Origin: Labilibaculum sp. K2S
Lineage (GTDB): Bacteria > Bacteroidota > Bacteroidia > Bacteroidales > Marinifilaceae
Direction of reading: 5' to 3'
Assembly: GCF_030372765.1 (NCBI RefSeq)
Contig: NZ_JAUCMW010000001.1
Location: 62,001-126,000 of the forward strand
DNA: 64,000 bases
Part shown: piece after piece, positions 25,441 through 34,745 of the stretch
Layout: every line of letters starts with the position of its first letter
Position numbering within the stretch: position 1 is the first letter of the stretch
The notes under the pieces: generated by a model
Told to the model about the DNA's origin: nothing
The model's input: only the letters and a program-made list of their open reading frames with translations
Databases searched by the model: none
Position numbers and translations under genes: made by a program

Positions 25441-25464
25441 GATCAATTACATTTTATTACTTTG
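25433..25464 (+). promoter_or_regulatory. Probable kduI promoter
   Basis: ATTG (25433-25436), 20 bases, TTACTTTG (25457-25464): each element has one mismatch to TTTG/TAnnTTTG. The leader to kduI would be about 70 bases. Confidence 0.45.
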
Positions 25465-25539
25465 TATTAGGCAAACGGGTAAAATCCTGCCGGACATAAA
25501 TATCAAAAAAAGATTGTACTAATTTATAAAATAAAGACC

Positions 25540-26382
25540 ATGGGTTTAAAATACGAAGAAAGATATGCAACTCATCCTGCTGATGCGAAGAGTTACGATA
25601 CTAGTCGATTAAGAGATGAGTATTTGGTTCAGAATTTAATGGAAGAAGGAAGCATTAATTTGACTTACTCTCAGTACGATAGAATTATTGTAGGTGGTGC
25701 AGTTCCTGTAAAAGAAGCTTTGACATTGGAATCAATAGATCCTTTAAAGGCTGATTACTTTTTGGAAAGAAGAGAATTGGGTATTGTAAATGTTGGTGGT
25801 AAAGGAAGCGTAAGTGTTGACGGTGCAGTTTATGAATTGGATTACAAAGAAGCTCTTTATCTGGGAAAAGGAAATAAGGAAATCATTTTTGCAAGTACAG
25901 ATGCGGCTTCTCCTGCTCATTTTTATTTAAACTCGGCTCCGGCACACGAGATTTTTCCAAATGTAAAAGTTGGACTCGAAGATGCTATTGTTATCGAATT
26001 GGGCGAAGCTGAAAATTCAAACCGCAGAACATTGCGCAAATTAATTGTTTCTGATACAATTAAAACCAATCAGCTGCAAATGGGAATGACTGAGTTGCAT
26101 CCTGGAAGTGTTTGGAACACAATGCCGGCGCATACTCACAGCAGAAGAATGGAGGCTTACTTCTATTTTGAAGTACCAAAAGGACAGGCTATTTGTCATT
26201 TTATGGGCGATCCTAAAGAAACCCGTCACATTTGGATGGCAAATGAAGAAGCTGTTTTCTCGCCTACATGGTCGATTCACTCGGCAGCAGGAACAAGTAA
26301 CTACACATTTATTTGGGGAATGGGCGGCGAAAATCTGAATTACGGCGATATGGATATTTGTCAGCCGGATGAATTGCGTTAG
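25540..26382 (+). CDS. kduI: 5-dehydro-4-deoxy-D-glucuronate isomerase (KduI)
   Basis: A 280-residue cupin-fold enzyme that isomerises 5-keto-4-deoxyuronate (from unsaturated uronates released by polysaccharide lyases) to 2,5-diketo-3-deoxygluconate. The zinc ligands of the family are present: H198 and H200 in PAHTHSRRMEAYFYFE, E205, and H247 in TWSIHSAAGTSNYTFIWGMG. The N-terminal MGLKYEERYATHPADAKSYD and C-terminal GGENLNYGDMDICQPDELR are also typical. Length equals E. coli KduI (278). kduD follows after 35 bases; the pair forms an operon under the divergent LacI regulator. Confidence 0.97.
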   Translation: MGLKYEERYATHPADAKSYDTSRLRDEYLVQNLMEEGSINLTYSQYDRIIVGGAVPVKEALTLESIDPLKADYFLERRELGIVNVGGKGSVSVDGAVYELDYKEALYLGKGNKEIIFASTDAASPAHFYLNSAPAHEIFPNVKVGLEDAIVIELGEAENSNRRTLRKLIVSDTIKTNQLQMGMTELHPGSVWNTMPAHTHSRRMEAYFYFEVPKGQAICHFMGDPKETRHIWMANEEAVFSPTWSIHSAAGTSNYTFIWGMGGENLNYGDMDICQPDELR

Positions 26383-26417
26383 TATAAAATAGGTTGTATA
26401 TAATTAAGATATAAGTT

Positions 26418-27209
26418 ATGATTTTAGATTTATTTAAGTTGGACGGCAAGGTTGCTTTGGTAACCGGAGCTACTCATGGTATTGGAATGGCTATCGCTAC
26501 AGCCTTGGCTGAAGCAGGTGCTCAGATTGTTGTAAATGATATTTCGAAAGAAAATCTGGATCGCGGAATTGCTGATTACGCAAAAAAAGGCATTGATTGT
26601 AAAGGTTATATTTTTGATGTAACCGATGAGGCTGCTGTAATTGCGGGTGTTGACCAAATAGAGGCAGAAGTTGGGCCAATTGGAATTTTGGTAAACAATG
26701 CTGGTATCATTATGCGTGTACCAATGCAGGATATGGAAGTGAAAGATTACCGTAAGGTAATTGATATCGACTTGGTTGGTCCTTTCATCATGGGTAAATA
26801 TGTTGGACGTAAAATGATTGAGCGCCGCGAAGGTAAAATCATCAATATTTGTTCAATGATGAGTGAGTTGGGACGTAACGACGTTTGTGCTTATGCATCG
26901 GCAAAAGGAGGTTTGAAGATGTTGACTAAGAATATGGCTACCGAGTGGGCAAAATTTGGTATTCAGACCAATGGAATCGGACCTGGATATTTTGCAACAT
27001 CACAAACAGCAGCTATCCGCGAAGACGGTCATCCTTTTAACGAGTTTATTATTAACAGAACACCTGCTGCCCGTTGGGGAGATCCTGAAGATTTGGGTGG
27101 AACAGCAGTATTCCTTGCATCAAAAGCATCCGATTTTGTAAACGGACATGTTGTTTATGTTGATGGTGGTATTTTGGCAACCATCGGTAAACCATCGAAC
27201 GAAAAATAA
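26418..27209 (+). CDS. kduD: 2-dehydro-3-deoxy-D-gluconate 5-dehydrogenase (KduD-like SDR)
   Basis: A 263-residue short-chain dehydrogenase. The NAD(P)-binding motif TGATHGIG is at residues 16-23, NNAG follows in LVNNAGIIMRV, and the catalytic Y159-x3-K163 lies in CAYASAKGGLKMLTKNMATE. The C-terminal half has GIGPGYFATSQTAAIREDG and the VYVDGG end. It lies directly behind kduI; KduD interconverts 2,5-diketo-3-deoxygluconate and KDG, so the two genes give consecutive steps. The sequence alone would also fit gluconate 5-dehydrogenase; the kduI context decides. KDG kinase and aldolase are not in this window. Confidence 0.92.
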   Translation: MILDLFKLDGKVALVTGATHGIGMAIATALAEAGAQIVVNDISKENLDRGIADYAKKGIDCKGYIFDVTDEAAVIAGVDQIEAEVGPIGILVNNAGIIMRVPMQDMEVKDYRKVIDIDLVGPFIMGKYVGRKMIERREGKIINICSMMSELGRNDVCAYASAKGGLKMLTKNMATEWAKFGIQTNGIGPGYFATSQTAAIREDGHPFNEFIINRTPAARWGDPEDLGGTAVFLASKASDFVNGHVVYVDGGILATIGKPSNEK

Positions 27210-27352
27210 TAGTGAGATAAGTTAGATTATTAGTTAGTTGTGTGAAAGAGTAAGAGGGGGAATTTGAATGTCGCTGAGAAGTGGATCAAAACTCTTCTTA
27301 TTCTTTTTTTTTCATCCAGTGTATTGGTTTTTAAGATCTAAATTTTTGTAAA

Positions 27353-28621
27353 ATGAAGAGATATTGTTTTGTTATTGCCGTTTTAGCAAGCTTTTTAAGT
27401 GCATGTACTTCGTCTCCTGTTCTTCAGTTAAAGAACAATACAAGTCAGACCCGAAAAGATGCTCCTGTTGTGATTAGCAGGGTGGAAATTCAGAAATTAA
27501 CAGGAGAAATTCCTAATGAGAAGATTCCTGTTGTTACTGATGAAAAAGGAATTACAATCCCTTCGCAGGTTGATGATTTAGACCGGGATGGAAAATGGGA
27601 TGAACTGGCTTTGGTTTGTGATTTTGAAGCAAACGAGGTGAAAAACATGAAAATTACTTTTGTTGCTAAATCAGAGATGCCTGAATATACTATTCGCACT
27701 AATGTTCGGTTGGGAGTTGGTTCCATTGAAGGTGGATTTAAAGGTGTGGATCAGGCTGTTTCTCCCAAAGGATTTACCGGAGTTCCGATAAGTTATCAGG
27801 CCGAAAGTGTGAGTTGGGAAAATGATGTAATGGGTTTTCGTGATTATTTCGATTGTAGAAATGCAAAGGATTTATTCGGAAAGCTTCAGCCTGAAATGAT
27901 AATGGATAATATCGGAACCAAAGAAAGTGTTAGTTACCACGAACTAAGCAGTTGGGGAATGGATATTTTACACGTTGGTCCATCTTTAGGAGCAGGTGGT
28001 TTGGCCTTGTTTCATCAGGATTCCTTATACCGTTTGGGATCAACTGATCGGTTCGAATTTCAACTGGTAACAAAAGGACCGGTTCGTTCCATTTTCGAAT
28101 TGAATTACAGTGGTTGGAATGTAGATGGCAAAAGCCTAAGTGCACAAGAGAAAATTACTGTTTGGGCTGGTAAATATTGGTTTCAGAGTGATGTTAGCGT
28201 AGGCGGATTGGATAAAGAAGCCGAATTGGCTGTTGGGATTGTAACCAGTTACTTAAAAGAAAAGAAACCATTTTCGTTTGTTGCAAACAATCAATTCGAG
28301 GCAATTGCAACCCACGATATTCAATCAATGAACAATGACTATTTGGCAATGGGAGTTTTATTTCCATCGGATAGTAAAGTAAGAGTTGGTGATGCTCCTG
28401 TTTTGAGCGAAGCGGTAAGCAACGGAAGTCGTTTCAACCAACCGGTTGGTTTGACTCACTTTGTAACTCAGAAAATTAGTAATAACAGCAGTGTAACGCA
28501 CTACTTTTTTGCTACCTGGGAGTTGGAAAATAAAAAGTGGGCAGAACAGGAAAATTTTGAAAATCTGATGAAAAGTCAGGCTGATGAATTGAGTTCACCT
28601 ATTGTTGTAAGCATTAAATAA
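27353..28621 (+). CDS. DUF4861 family lipoprotein
   Basis: A 422-residue lipoprotein: signal MKRYCFVIAVLASFLSAC (Cys18). The body has the DUF4861 pattern: LKNNTSQTRKDAPVVISRVE, VDDLDRDGKWDELALVCDFE, GFTGVPISYQAESVSWENDV, MGFRDYFDCRNAKDLFGK, SSWGMDILHVGPSLGAGGLA and a late HYFFATWELENKKWAEQENF. DUF4861 genes recur in loci for uronate-containing polysaccharides (pectin, ulvan, alginate); the protein is thought to be a glycan-acting enzyme of unknown reaction. It lies 143 bases after kduD on the same strand and may share its regulation. Confidence 0.85.
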   Translation: MKRYCFVIAVLASFLSACTSSPVLQLKNNTSQTRKDAPVVISRVEIQKLTGEIPNEKIPVVTDEKGITIPSQVDDLDRDGKWDELALVCDFEANEVKNMKITFVAKSEMPEYTIRTNVRLGVGSIEGGFKGVDQAVSPKGFTGVPISYQAESVSWENDVMGFRDYFDCRNAKDLFGKLQPEMIMDNIGTKESVSYHELSSWGMDILHVGPSLGAGGLALFHQDSLYRLGSTDRFEFQLVTKGPVRSIFELNYSGWNVDGKSLSAQEKITVWAGKYWFQSDVSVGGLDKEAELAVGIVTSYLKEKKPFSFVANNQFEAIATHDIQSMNNDYLAMGVLFPSDSKVRVGDAPVLSEAVSNGSRFNQPVGLTHFVTQKISNNSSVTHYFFATWELENKKWAEQENFENLMKSQADELSSPIVVSIK

Positions 28622-28689
28622 GTATTTTTTTACTGAACCCAATTTTGTATGAAGTTGTGATTTAGTACTTTTTTATATTGGATAGAGTG

Positions 28690-28729
28690 AGCAATGTTGT
28701 ATTCGTAAGAATGTAGCATTGCTTTTTTT
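28690..28729 (+). terminator. Terminator after DUF4861 gene
   Basis: AGCAATG...CATTGCT with an inner ATTC/GAAT pairing, followed by six or seven T. Confidence 0.75.
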
Positions 28730-28750
28730 ATGCAATTGCCAATAAAGAAC

Positions 28751-28788
28751 AAAGCTCTGTCTGAAATTTCCACTTCAGACAGAGCTTT
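28751..28788 (-). terminator. Terminator of the esterase gene
   Basis: AAAGCTCTGTCTGAA and TTCAGACAGAGCTTT form a perfect 15-bp stem around ATTTCCAC. It lies 20 bases past the minus-strand stop; the T run is short. Confidence 0.7.
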
Positions 28789-28807
28789 GCTGCGAAAATC
28801 GTTTCAC

Positions 28808-29728
28808 TTACTTTTTGATTGATTTGCTCCAGGTGTAAAATAAATCGGTCCAGGAGCTGACATGCCCTTTATTGAAACCAAAAGAAAAGCCGTGGCCTCC
28901 GGTTGAGAAGATATGCATTTCTGCAGAAACTCCATTGCTGATTAAGCTTTCGTACATCAATAAGCTGTTTTTTACAGGCACTCCATTGTCATCTGATGCA
29001 TGAATAAGAAAAGCAGGTGGTGTATCGCTGGTAACCTGTAAGTCGTTGGAGAATTTATCGACTAATTTTTCAGTTGGATTTTCCCCCAATAAATTTCGCT
29101 TCGATCCCTGATGTGTAATACCTTCTTTCATACTGATTACAGGATAGATGAGTGCCATAAAATCGGGACGGGCACTTTCTAAATCAATATCGTCAGCTGC
29201 AGGGTACATCAATTCATTATAATGTGTGCCAAGTGTTGAAGCCAGGTGTCCGCCGGCAGAAAAGCCCATTACGCCTATTTCATTTTTATTGATGTTGTAC
29301 TTTTCAGCATTAAACCGGATGGTTCTTAAAGCTCTCATCGCATCTTGTAAGGGGGCTTTGTAACTTTCAATAACCGATTGGGAATCCGGCAAGCGGTATT
29401 TTAGAACAAAGGCTGTAATTCCTTTTGAATTTAACCATTTTGCCATGTCGGTACCTTCCGAATCGTATGCTAAAATTCGATACCCGCCACCAGGGCAAAT
29501 AAGAACAGCCTGACCGTTTGTGTTTTTTTTGGCAGGAGTGAATACTTCTATTGTCGGCGTTTGTACTTTCGAAATCCGAACAACATCTGTTGCATTTATA
29601 ACTTCTGTTTCATTTGAAACTTTGTGGTTTGGCATCTCATTCGGCCAAAGAGGAATAATGTTATTCTGACCAAATATATTGAACGAATACACACTAATAA
29701 GTAACAAGAGAAGACTTGTTTTTTTCAT
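28808..29728 (-). CDS. Secreted alpha/beta hydrolase, acetylesterase-like
   Basis: A 306-residue protein with a signal peptide (residues 1-20, ending IFGQ). The alpha/beta-hydrolase triad is visible: nucleophile S157 in GVMGFSAGGHLASTLG, the acid in LIHASDDNGVPVKNS and His in STGGHGFSFG. An oxyanion motif CPGGGYRILAYDSEG lies near residue 75. This is the BD-FAE/Axe-type carbohydrate esterase group (xylan or pectin acetylesterase-like), which removes acetyl groups from plant or algal glycans. Its location in the uronate region supports a glycan substrate; the actual one is unknown. It is transcribed opposite to kduID and adjacent to the membrane regulator on the same strand. Confidence 0.88.
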   Translation of the reverse strand: MKKTSLLLLLISVYSFNIFGQNNIIPLWPNEMPNHKVSNETEVINATDVVRISKVQTPTIEVFTPAKKNTNGQAVLICPGGGYRILAYDSEGTDMAKWLNSKGITAFVLKYRLPDSQSVIESYKAPLQDAMRALRTIRFNAEKYNINKNEIGVMGFSAGGHLASTLGTHYNELMYPAADDIDLESARPDFMALIYPVISMKEGITHQGSKRNLLGENPTEKLVDKFSNDLQVTSDTPPAFLIHASDDNGVPVKNSLLMYESLISNGVSAEMHIFSTGGHGFSFGFNKGHVSSWTDLFYTWSKSIKK

Positions 29729-29817
29729 GATTTATATTTTATTGATTGTGAAAAATAAATTTACGATTATTCGATGAATTGCAGATGTAAAATGATGTTT
29801 CAATTCGGATGTTATTT

Positions 29818-30969
29818 TTATTCTGTGGTAACCAACAGCAGTTTTAAATCGGTATTGGTTCTGCTTTTGCCTTTCGCCATAAAAACGGCAGTAAAGTAGT
29901 TTGAATTTCCCAAATAGGATGCTGTGAATTTTTGCAAGGAGTCGATATTTGTGAAATATTCTACTGTTGAACAAACTCCAATATCATGATCCGAAAAGAA
30001 AACAAATTGATCGTGATTATTCGGACCTTTGTATTTAGACACAATTGAATATTCAGATACGAGTCCTTCGGTGAATAAATTAAATGTGGTGTCCTTTATG
30101 CTTGGGTGTTCCGAAAAATATAGCTTGGAATCCTTAATTTTGTAGTATTGGTTGGCTTCATTAAAAAAATGGATGAACGAATTGTTATTTTTAATTGGGC
30201 CCGCGTAAATTGTATTTCCATCTTTTAAATCAGCAATGGAAGTTTGGCTTGAAAAATGAATGTTAAAATCAGTATTGTACTTGTCGAATAAGGAGGTGAT
30301 TTTTTGGCTGGTAATAGCTCCCATACCAGTCATGTACGTGTAATTGGCAGGAGAAAGTTCGTTTTTAAGCTTTGGGTTGTTGTCGCAGAACTGATAGAAT
30401 TCCTCAATGCTGTTGATTGTATAATCACGGTTCCAACCAAATGCACCGGTTGCCGTATTGCCCATAACGCCAAATGCATCTCCTATAATTAGCTTCGGTT
30501 TGGTTTCATCCTCTATAAATGAATTCCATAAAATTGGCGGTTTTTGAGGTATTTTACTAATAACAAACAGCAATACAACAACCAATAGCATCAAATAAGG
30601 AATGTACTTAGAAAGCTTTAGCTTATTCGCTGCGGTTTCTTTGGTTTTTTTCATTGAAAACATCAATTGATACTGACCTTTTTCAATGTTCAGTCTGCAG
30701 TCATCTTCTTTGCCTTCGTTTTCGTAATACCGGGCAATTTTTTTTCTCAGATTATAAACATTAACCCGAACCCGGGGACTGCTTTTTTCTGTATTCTTTG
30801 ATTCTCCAAAGAATTCTATTTCAATTAATTTTTCTTTTAGATCGGTGCCTTTTATTGTTTCTTCGAATAGATAGGAAAGCAAAGAACTACTTGTCGGAGC
30901 TTTGGAAAATGTTTTGCTATTCCTGATTTTTGCAATAATAAGCCGCTTGTTATCTAAAGAGATATTCAT
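29818..30969 (-). CDS. Membrane-anchored winged-helix regulator (ToxR-like architecture)
   Basis: A 383-residue protein with three parts. Residues 1-110 form a cytoplasmic winged-helix-like domain of the type with SPRVRVNVYNLRKKIARYYE and CRLNIEKGQYQLMF, also found fused to cyclases and TPR proteins. One membrane helix follows (YIPYLMLLVVVLLFVISKI, about 119-138). The C-terminal ~240 residues are periplasmic (LIIGDAFGVMGNTATGAFGW, TYMTGMGAITSQKITSLFDK, FVFFSDHDIGVCSTVEYFTN) and match no family I know. There is no histidine kinase, so it is a one-component membrane sensor-regulator. It lies in the uronate region between an esterase and the BNR-4/GH2 genes, which it probably controls. Confidence 0.75.
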   Translation of the reverse strand: MNISLDNKRLIIAKIRNSKTFSKAPTSSSLLSYLFEETIKGTDLKEKLIEIEFFGESKNTEKSSPRVRVNVYNLRKKIARYYENEGKEDDCRLNIEKGQYQLMFSMKKTKETAANKLKLSKYIPYLMLLVVVLLFVISKIPQKPPILWNSFIEDETKPKLIIGDAFGVMGNTATGAFGWNRDYTINSIEEFYQFCDNNPKLKNELSPANYTYMTGMGAITSQKITSLFDKYNTDFNIHFSSQTSIADLKDGNTIYAGPIKNNNSFIHFFNEANQYYKIKDSKLYFSEHPSIKDTTFNLFTEGLVSEYSIVSKYKGPNNHDQFVFFSDHDIGVCSTVEYFTNIDSLQKFTASYLGNSNYFTAVFMAKGKSRTNTDLKLLLVTTE

Positions 30970-31188
30970 TGAAGAAGAATTTTCTGTTTTCGGGTTTGGT
31001 TTGTAATGGTTGGTTTTACAATGCTTTAGACTTAACGTTAACCGTTATAAGTACCGTTAAAGCAATGTTAAAGATAAACAAAATGCTAGGAATCGTTTCA
31101 TTTGTAATAAGGATTATTGAACGCACAAATAATTTGAGTTTTTCAAATTGGAAGAATGAATGATTTTCAAATTAAAATAGTTATTAGA

Positions 31189-32487
31189 ATGATGAAAAAT
31201 AAAGTTTTCGCGGTCATCTGCTTCTTATTTATGTCAAGCCTGGTTTTAGGACAACAAAATACATTGACAAATGACGGTGCCTGGTGTTGGTTTTCTGCAC
31301 CTGGAGCAATTTACAAACACAATGGAAAGGCTGAAATTGTAACTGGTTGGGTCACTTCCGATGGATCGATTGAAGCTGCGACTTTGAATCTGGAAACTAA
31401 AACGAGTTACATTCAAACGGTAAGTCCGAAATTGGATAGAGACGATCATGCCAATCCTTCTTTTATTGAGTTGAACAACAAAGATGTGCTGATGTTTTAT
31501 ACCAAGCATTTCGATCAGGCTGTGCGCATGAATAAATTGTCGGCAACAGGAGATTCAAAAGATTTTGGAGCAACTTCCTTTAAAGAGGTGTTTAGCGAGG
31601 AGCAGTTTAAGTTGTATCCGCGAAAGTGTGTTACTTATGCAAACCCGATCGCTTTAAAAAAGGAAAAGAACAGATTGTTTTGTTTTGGACGTTGGACAGG
31701 ATTTAAACCCAACATGATGTGGTCGGATGATAATGGCGAAACTTTTAATCCGGCTCAGGTTTTTATTACGAACCAACCATTTAACGATGACAATCGCCCC
31801 TATGTTCGCTACTATTCCGATGGGAAATCTAAAATTCACATCATATTTACCGATGGACATCCGCGAAAAGAACCAACCAATTCTGTTTATTACGCTTGTT
31901 ACGAAAAGGGTGCATTCTGGAGAGCTGATGGAACAAAAATTTGTGATTTAAATCAGATTCCTTTTGAGCCTAAAGAAGCAACAGTAGTTTATAAGGCAAC
32001 AAAAGAAACTGGAAGAGCTTGGGTTTACGATGTTACAGCTGATAAAAAAGGGAATCCGGTTATTTTATATGCTTGTTATCCGAAAGAAACGGAACATTTA
32101 TATCACTACGCTCAATATATAAAAGGGGAATGGGTCGATAATGAGATTTGTAATTCGGGGAAATGGTTTCCTCAAACACCCGAAGGAAAAACGGAACGGG
32201 AACCGCATTATTCTGCGGGTTTAACTTTTCATCCATTAAAGCCTAATACAATTTATTTATCGAGAAATGTGAACGGAGTTTTTGAAATTGAGAAAAGAGT
32301 CACTTCAGATTTTGGTAAAACCTGGGAAGTAACTCCAATTACGCAGCATTCGAAATATGATAATGTTCGTCCTATTGTTCCTAAAAACATGAAAAAAGGC
32401 GATAAAACAGTTTTGTTGTGGATGGTAAACGAGAAGTACATTCATTACACGGATTTTAAAAGCAGAATTGAATATTTTCTGGATTAG
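31189..32487 (+). CDS. BNR-4 repeat beta-propeller, polysaccharide lyase-like
   Basis: A 432-residue secreted protein (start at the ATGATG around 31189-31192; signal MKNKVFAVICFLFMSSLVLG). It is a BNR_4-type propeller: DGAWCWFSAPGAIYKHNGKA, a conserved DDHANPSFIELNNKD with a His that is catalytic in related lyases, FCFGRWTGFKPNMMWSDDNG, RPYVRYYSDGKSKIHIIFTD and HYSAGLTFHPLKPNTIYLSR. The ulvan lyase families PL24/PL25 have this fold, so a uronate-specific lyase is plausible, but the family number cannot be fixed by eye. It lies 21 bases before the GH2 gene, clearly one operon. Confidence 0.78.
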   Translation: MMKNKVFAVICFLFMSSLVLGQQNTLTNDGAWCWFSAPGAIYKHNGKAEIVTGWVTSDGSIEAATLNLETKTSYIQTVSPKLDRDDHANPSFIELNNKDVLMFYTKHFDQAVRMNKLSATGDSKDFGATSFKEVFSEEQFKLYPRKCVTYANPIALKKEKNRLFCFGRWTGFKPNMMWSDDNGETFNPAQVFITNQPFNDDNRPYVRYYSDGKSKIHIIFTDGHPRKEPTNSVYYACYEKGAFWRADGTKICDLNQIPFEPKEATVVYKATKETGRAWVYDVTADKKGNPVILYACYPKETEHLYHYAQYIKGEWVDNEICNSGKWFPQTPEGKTEREPHYSAGLTFHPLKPNTIYLSRNVNGVFEIEKRVTSDFGKTWEVTPITQHSKYDNVRPIVPKNMKKGDKTVLLWMVNEKYIHYTDFKSRIEYFLD

Positions 32488-32508
32488 AAATCATTAAACG
32501 ATACAATT

Positions 32509-34332
32509 ATGAGAATCACGAAATTTATATCGGTAATAGTTATTGGCCTGTTGTTTGGGGGCGGTAATTTATTTGCGCAGGAGGCATTTCTTACAAATGT
32601 AAACGGCAGAACAAATCAAAGTCTAAACGGAAAATGGAAATACATTTTGGATCAGTATGAAACCGGGCAGATTGGTTTTAGTCCTTTGTATAAAAACAGC
32701 AAAGCAAAATCGAAGAGCGATAGGGTGGAGTACAGTTTTGATGACGCACAAACTTTATGGGTTCCCGGTTCCTGGAATTCGCAAAAAAAAGAGCTGTATT
32801 ATTACGAAGGAAGTATTTGGTTCCGAAAAACCTTCGATTACCAGCCCAAGCATAAAAACTCCAGAATATTTATATATGTGGGGGCAGCAAACTATAAAAC
32901 TACCTTTTCATTTAATGGGAAAAAATTGGGTGTGCACGAAGGTGGATTTACTCCCTTTAGTTTTGAGGTAACCGATTTGCTAAAAGAGCAGGATAATTTT
33001 TTGATTTTAGGAGTTAGTAACCGACGTGAGAAGGATTATATTCCAGCCATGGTAACCGATTGGTACAATCATGGAGGAATTACCCGCGATGTGAAAATTG
33101 TGGAGGTTCCTCAAACCTATATCGATGATTACACACTGGTTTTGCAAAAGGAATCGTTGAATAAAAAAACGCGTGTGGTGAAAGGTTCTGTTCAGCTTGC
33201 CGGCAGTGATTATCCTGACAAGGCAAAAATTGAAATTAAGGAATTAGGAGTGGTTACCGAAGTTTCCATAAACAAAGAGGGAAGAGGCGAGTTTGCATTT
33301 AGCTCAAAAAAGATGAGCTTGTGGTCGCCCGAAAATCCTAAGCTTTACGATGTAAAACTGGTTGCCGGAGAAGATGAGCTTACCGATAGAATTGGCTTTA
33401 GAACTGTAGAAACACAGGGAAAAGAAATCCTGTTAAATGGGAAGCCGGTTTTTCTTCGCGGCGTTTCCATTCATGATGAAAATCCGGTTCGAAGAGATAG
33501 GGCGCACTCAATGGATGATGCAAAGCTGTTGTTGGGTTGGGCAAAGGAAATGGATTGTAATTTTGCCCGCTTGGCACATTACCCGCATCAGGAAAATATT
33601 GTTCGTCTGGCCGATGAAATGGGAATTTTACTTTGGGAAGAATTGCCATTGTATTGGGGAATCGACTGGAAGAGTGAAGAGGTTTTGAAAAAGGCGGAAA
33701 CTCAATATGCCGAGTTAATCAGAAGAGACAAAAACAGAGCGGCCACCATAATCTGGTCCATTGCAAATGAAACGGTACCCGGCGAAGCGCGAAATCACTT
33801 TTTAAGAGAAGTGGCTTCACATGTGCGTTCGTTGGACAGTACCCGTTTGTTGAGTGCGGCCTGCAAAAAAGATGGTTGGGAAGATGGACTGGCCGGTGAT
33901 AATTACAAAGTGAGTGATCCGATTGCCGAAGTTTTTGATATTGTAAGTTTTAATGAATATCAGGGATGGTACGGCGGATCGCCTGAAACCTGCCGGAACA
34001 AACGCTTCACAATAGAATACAATAAGCCGGTAATTATTAGTGAGTTTGGCGGTGGTGCTTTGGAAGGATTTCATGCCGATAAGGAAACGCGTTGGAGTGA
34101 AGAATATCAGGAGTATATGTATCAGGAGAATTTGGCCATGTTCGATAAAATTGAAGGTGTAGTTGGATTAACACCATGGATTTTGGTCGATTTTATGACA
34201 CCACTCCGCCAGTTGCCCGATGTGCAGGATGGCTGGAACAGAAAAGGATTGGTTTCGGAGTCGGGAGCCAAGAAAAAGGCTTTCTATATTATGCAGAACT
34301 ATTACAAAAAGAAAAAAGAGGAGTACAAATAA
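32509..34332 (+). CDS. GH2 beta-glucuronidase
   Basis: A 607-residue protein with a signal peptide (residues 1-24, ending LFAQ). The GH2 layout is sugar-binding jelly roll (about 30-190), Ig-like domain (195-295) and TIM barrel (300-600). The acid/base is E421 in IIWSIANET and the nucleophile is E512 in PVIISEFGGG. The sequence WNRKG (N577, K579) is the NxK motif that recognises the carboxylate of glucuronic acid, so beta-glucuronidase is favoured over galactosidase or mannosidase. It probably removes terminal glucuronate or related uronate from oligosaccharides in the periplasm. It is co-transcribed with the preceding BNR-4 gene. Confidence 0.92.
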   Translation: MRITKFISVIVIGLLFGGGNLFAQEAFLTNVNGRTNQSLNGKWKYILDQYETGQIGFSPLYKNSKAKSKSDRVEYSFDDAQTLWVPGSWNSQKKELYYYEGSIWFRKTFDYQPKHKNSRIFIYVGAANYKTTFSFNGKKLGVHEGGFTPFSFEVTDLLKEQDNFLILGVSNRREKDYIPAMVTDWYNHGGITRDVKIVEVPQTYIDDYTLVLQKESLNKKTRVVKGSVQLAGSDYPDKAKIEIKELGVVTEVSINKEGRGEFAFSSKKMSLWSPENPKLYDVKLVAGEDELTDRIGFRTVETQGKEILLNGKPVFLRGVSIHDENPVRRDRAHSMDDAKLLLGWAKEMDCNFARLAHYPHQENIVRLADEMGILLWEELPLYWGIDWKSEEVLKKAETQYAELIRRDKNRAATIIWSIANETVPGEARNHFLREVASHVRSLDSTRLLSAACKKDGWEDGLAGDNYKVSDPIAEVFDIVSFNEYQGWYGGSPETCRNKRFTIEYNKPVIISEFGGGALEGFHADKETRWSEEYQEYMYQENLAMFDKIEGVVGLTPWILVDFMTPLRQLPDVQDGWNRKGLVSESGAKKKAFYIMQNYYKKKKEEYK

Positions 34333-34543
34333 AAAACGGAGATAAGTTTAGTATCGATAAGGGTATCAATACCAAATTAACATCAAAACATGCCTTATAA
34401 AATGTTTCTTTTCAGCTATATCTTCGTTAAAAAAGATGCATCGTAACATGGCTATGCTTTACTTTTTCGCCTCGATACAGCTAAAAATTAATTCATTTTA
34501 ATTAAAGTCTATTTTGAAATTAAATTGGTATAATCACAATAAG

Positions 34544-34576
34544 GAGCGTTGATTTTTTTTTCAACGCTCTTTTTTT
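34544..34576 (+). terminator. Terminator after the GH2 gene
   Basis: GAGCGTTGA (34544-34552), eight T as loop, TCAACGCTC (34561-34569), then seven T. It lies about 210 bases after the stop; the 413-base gap otherwise holds only the next promoter. Confidence 0.85.
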
Positions 34577-34667
34577 GCGGTATATGTCTCGTCCTAAAAT
34601 AGCCTTACACAAAAAGTAATGTTATGTGAAAAGTTAATGTAAAATTGATCAGAATTTAATCTTGTTT

Positions 34668-34700
34668 TTTGAATTGTGAGGCATATATTCTATAGGTTTA
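34668..34700 (+). promoter_or_regulatory. Promoter of the propeller-phosphatase gene
   Basis: TTTG (34668-34671), 21 bases, TAGGTTTA (34693-34700): one mismatch to consensus; the ATG is 46 bases downstream. Confidence 0.5.
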
Positions 34701-34745
34701 TAGCTGAATCTATTTCTAACATTTTTCATCATTCAATACAATTCC

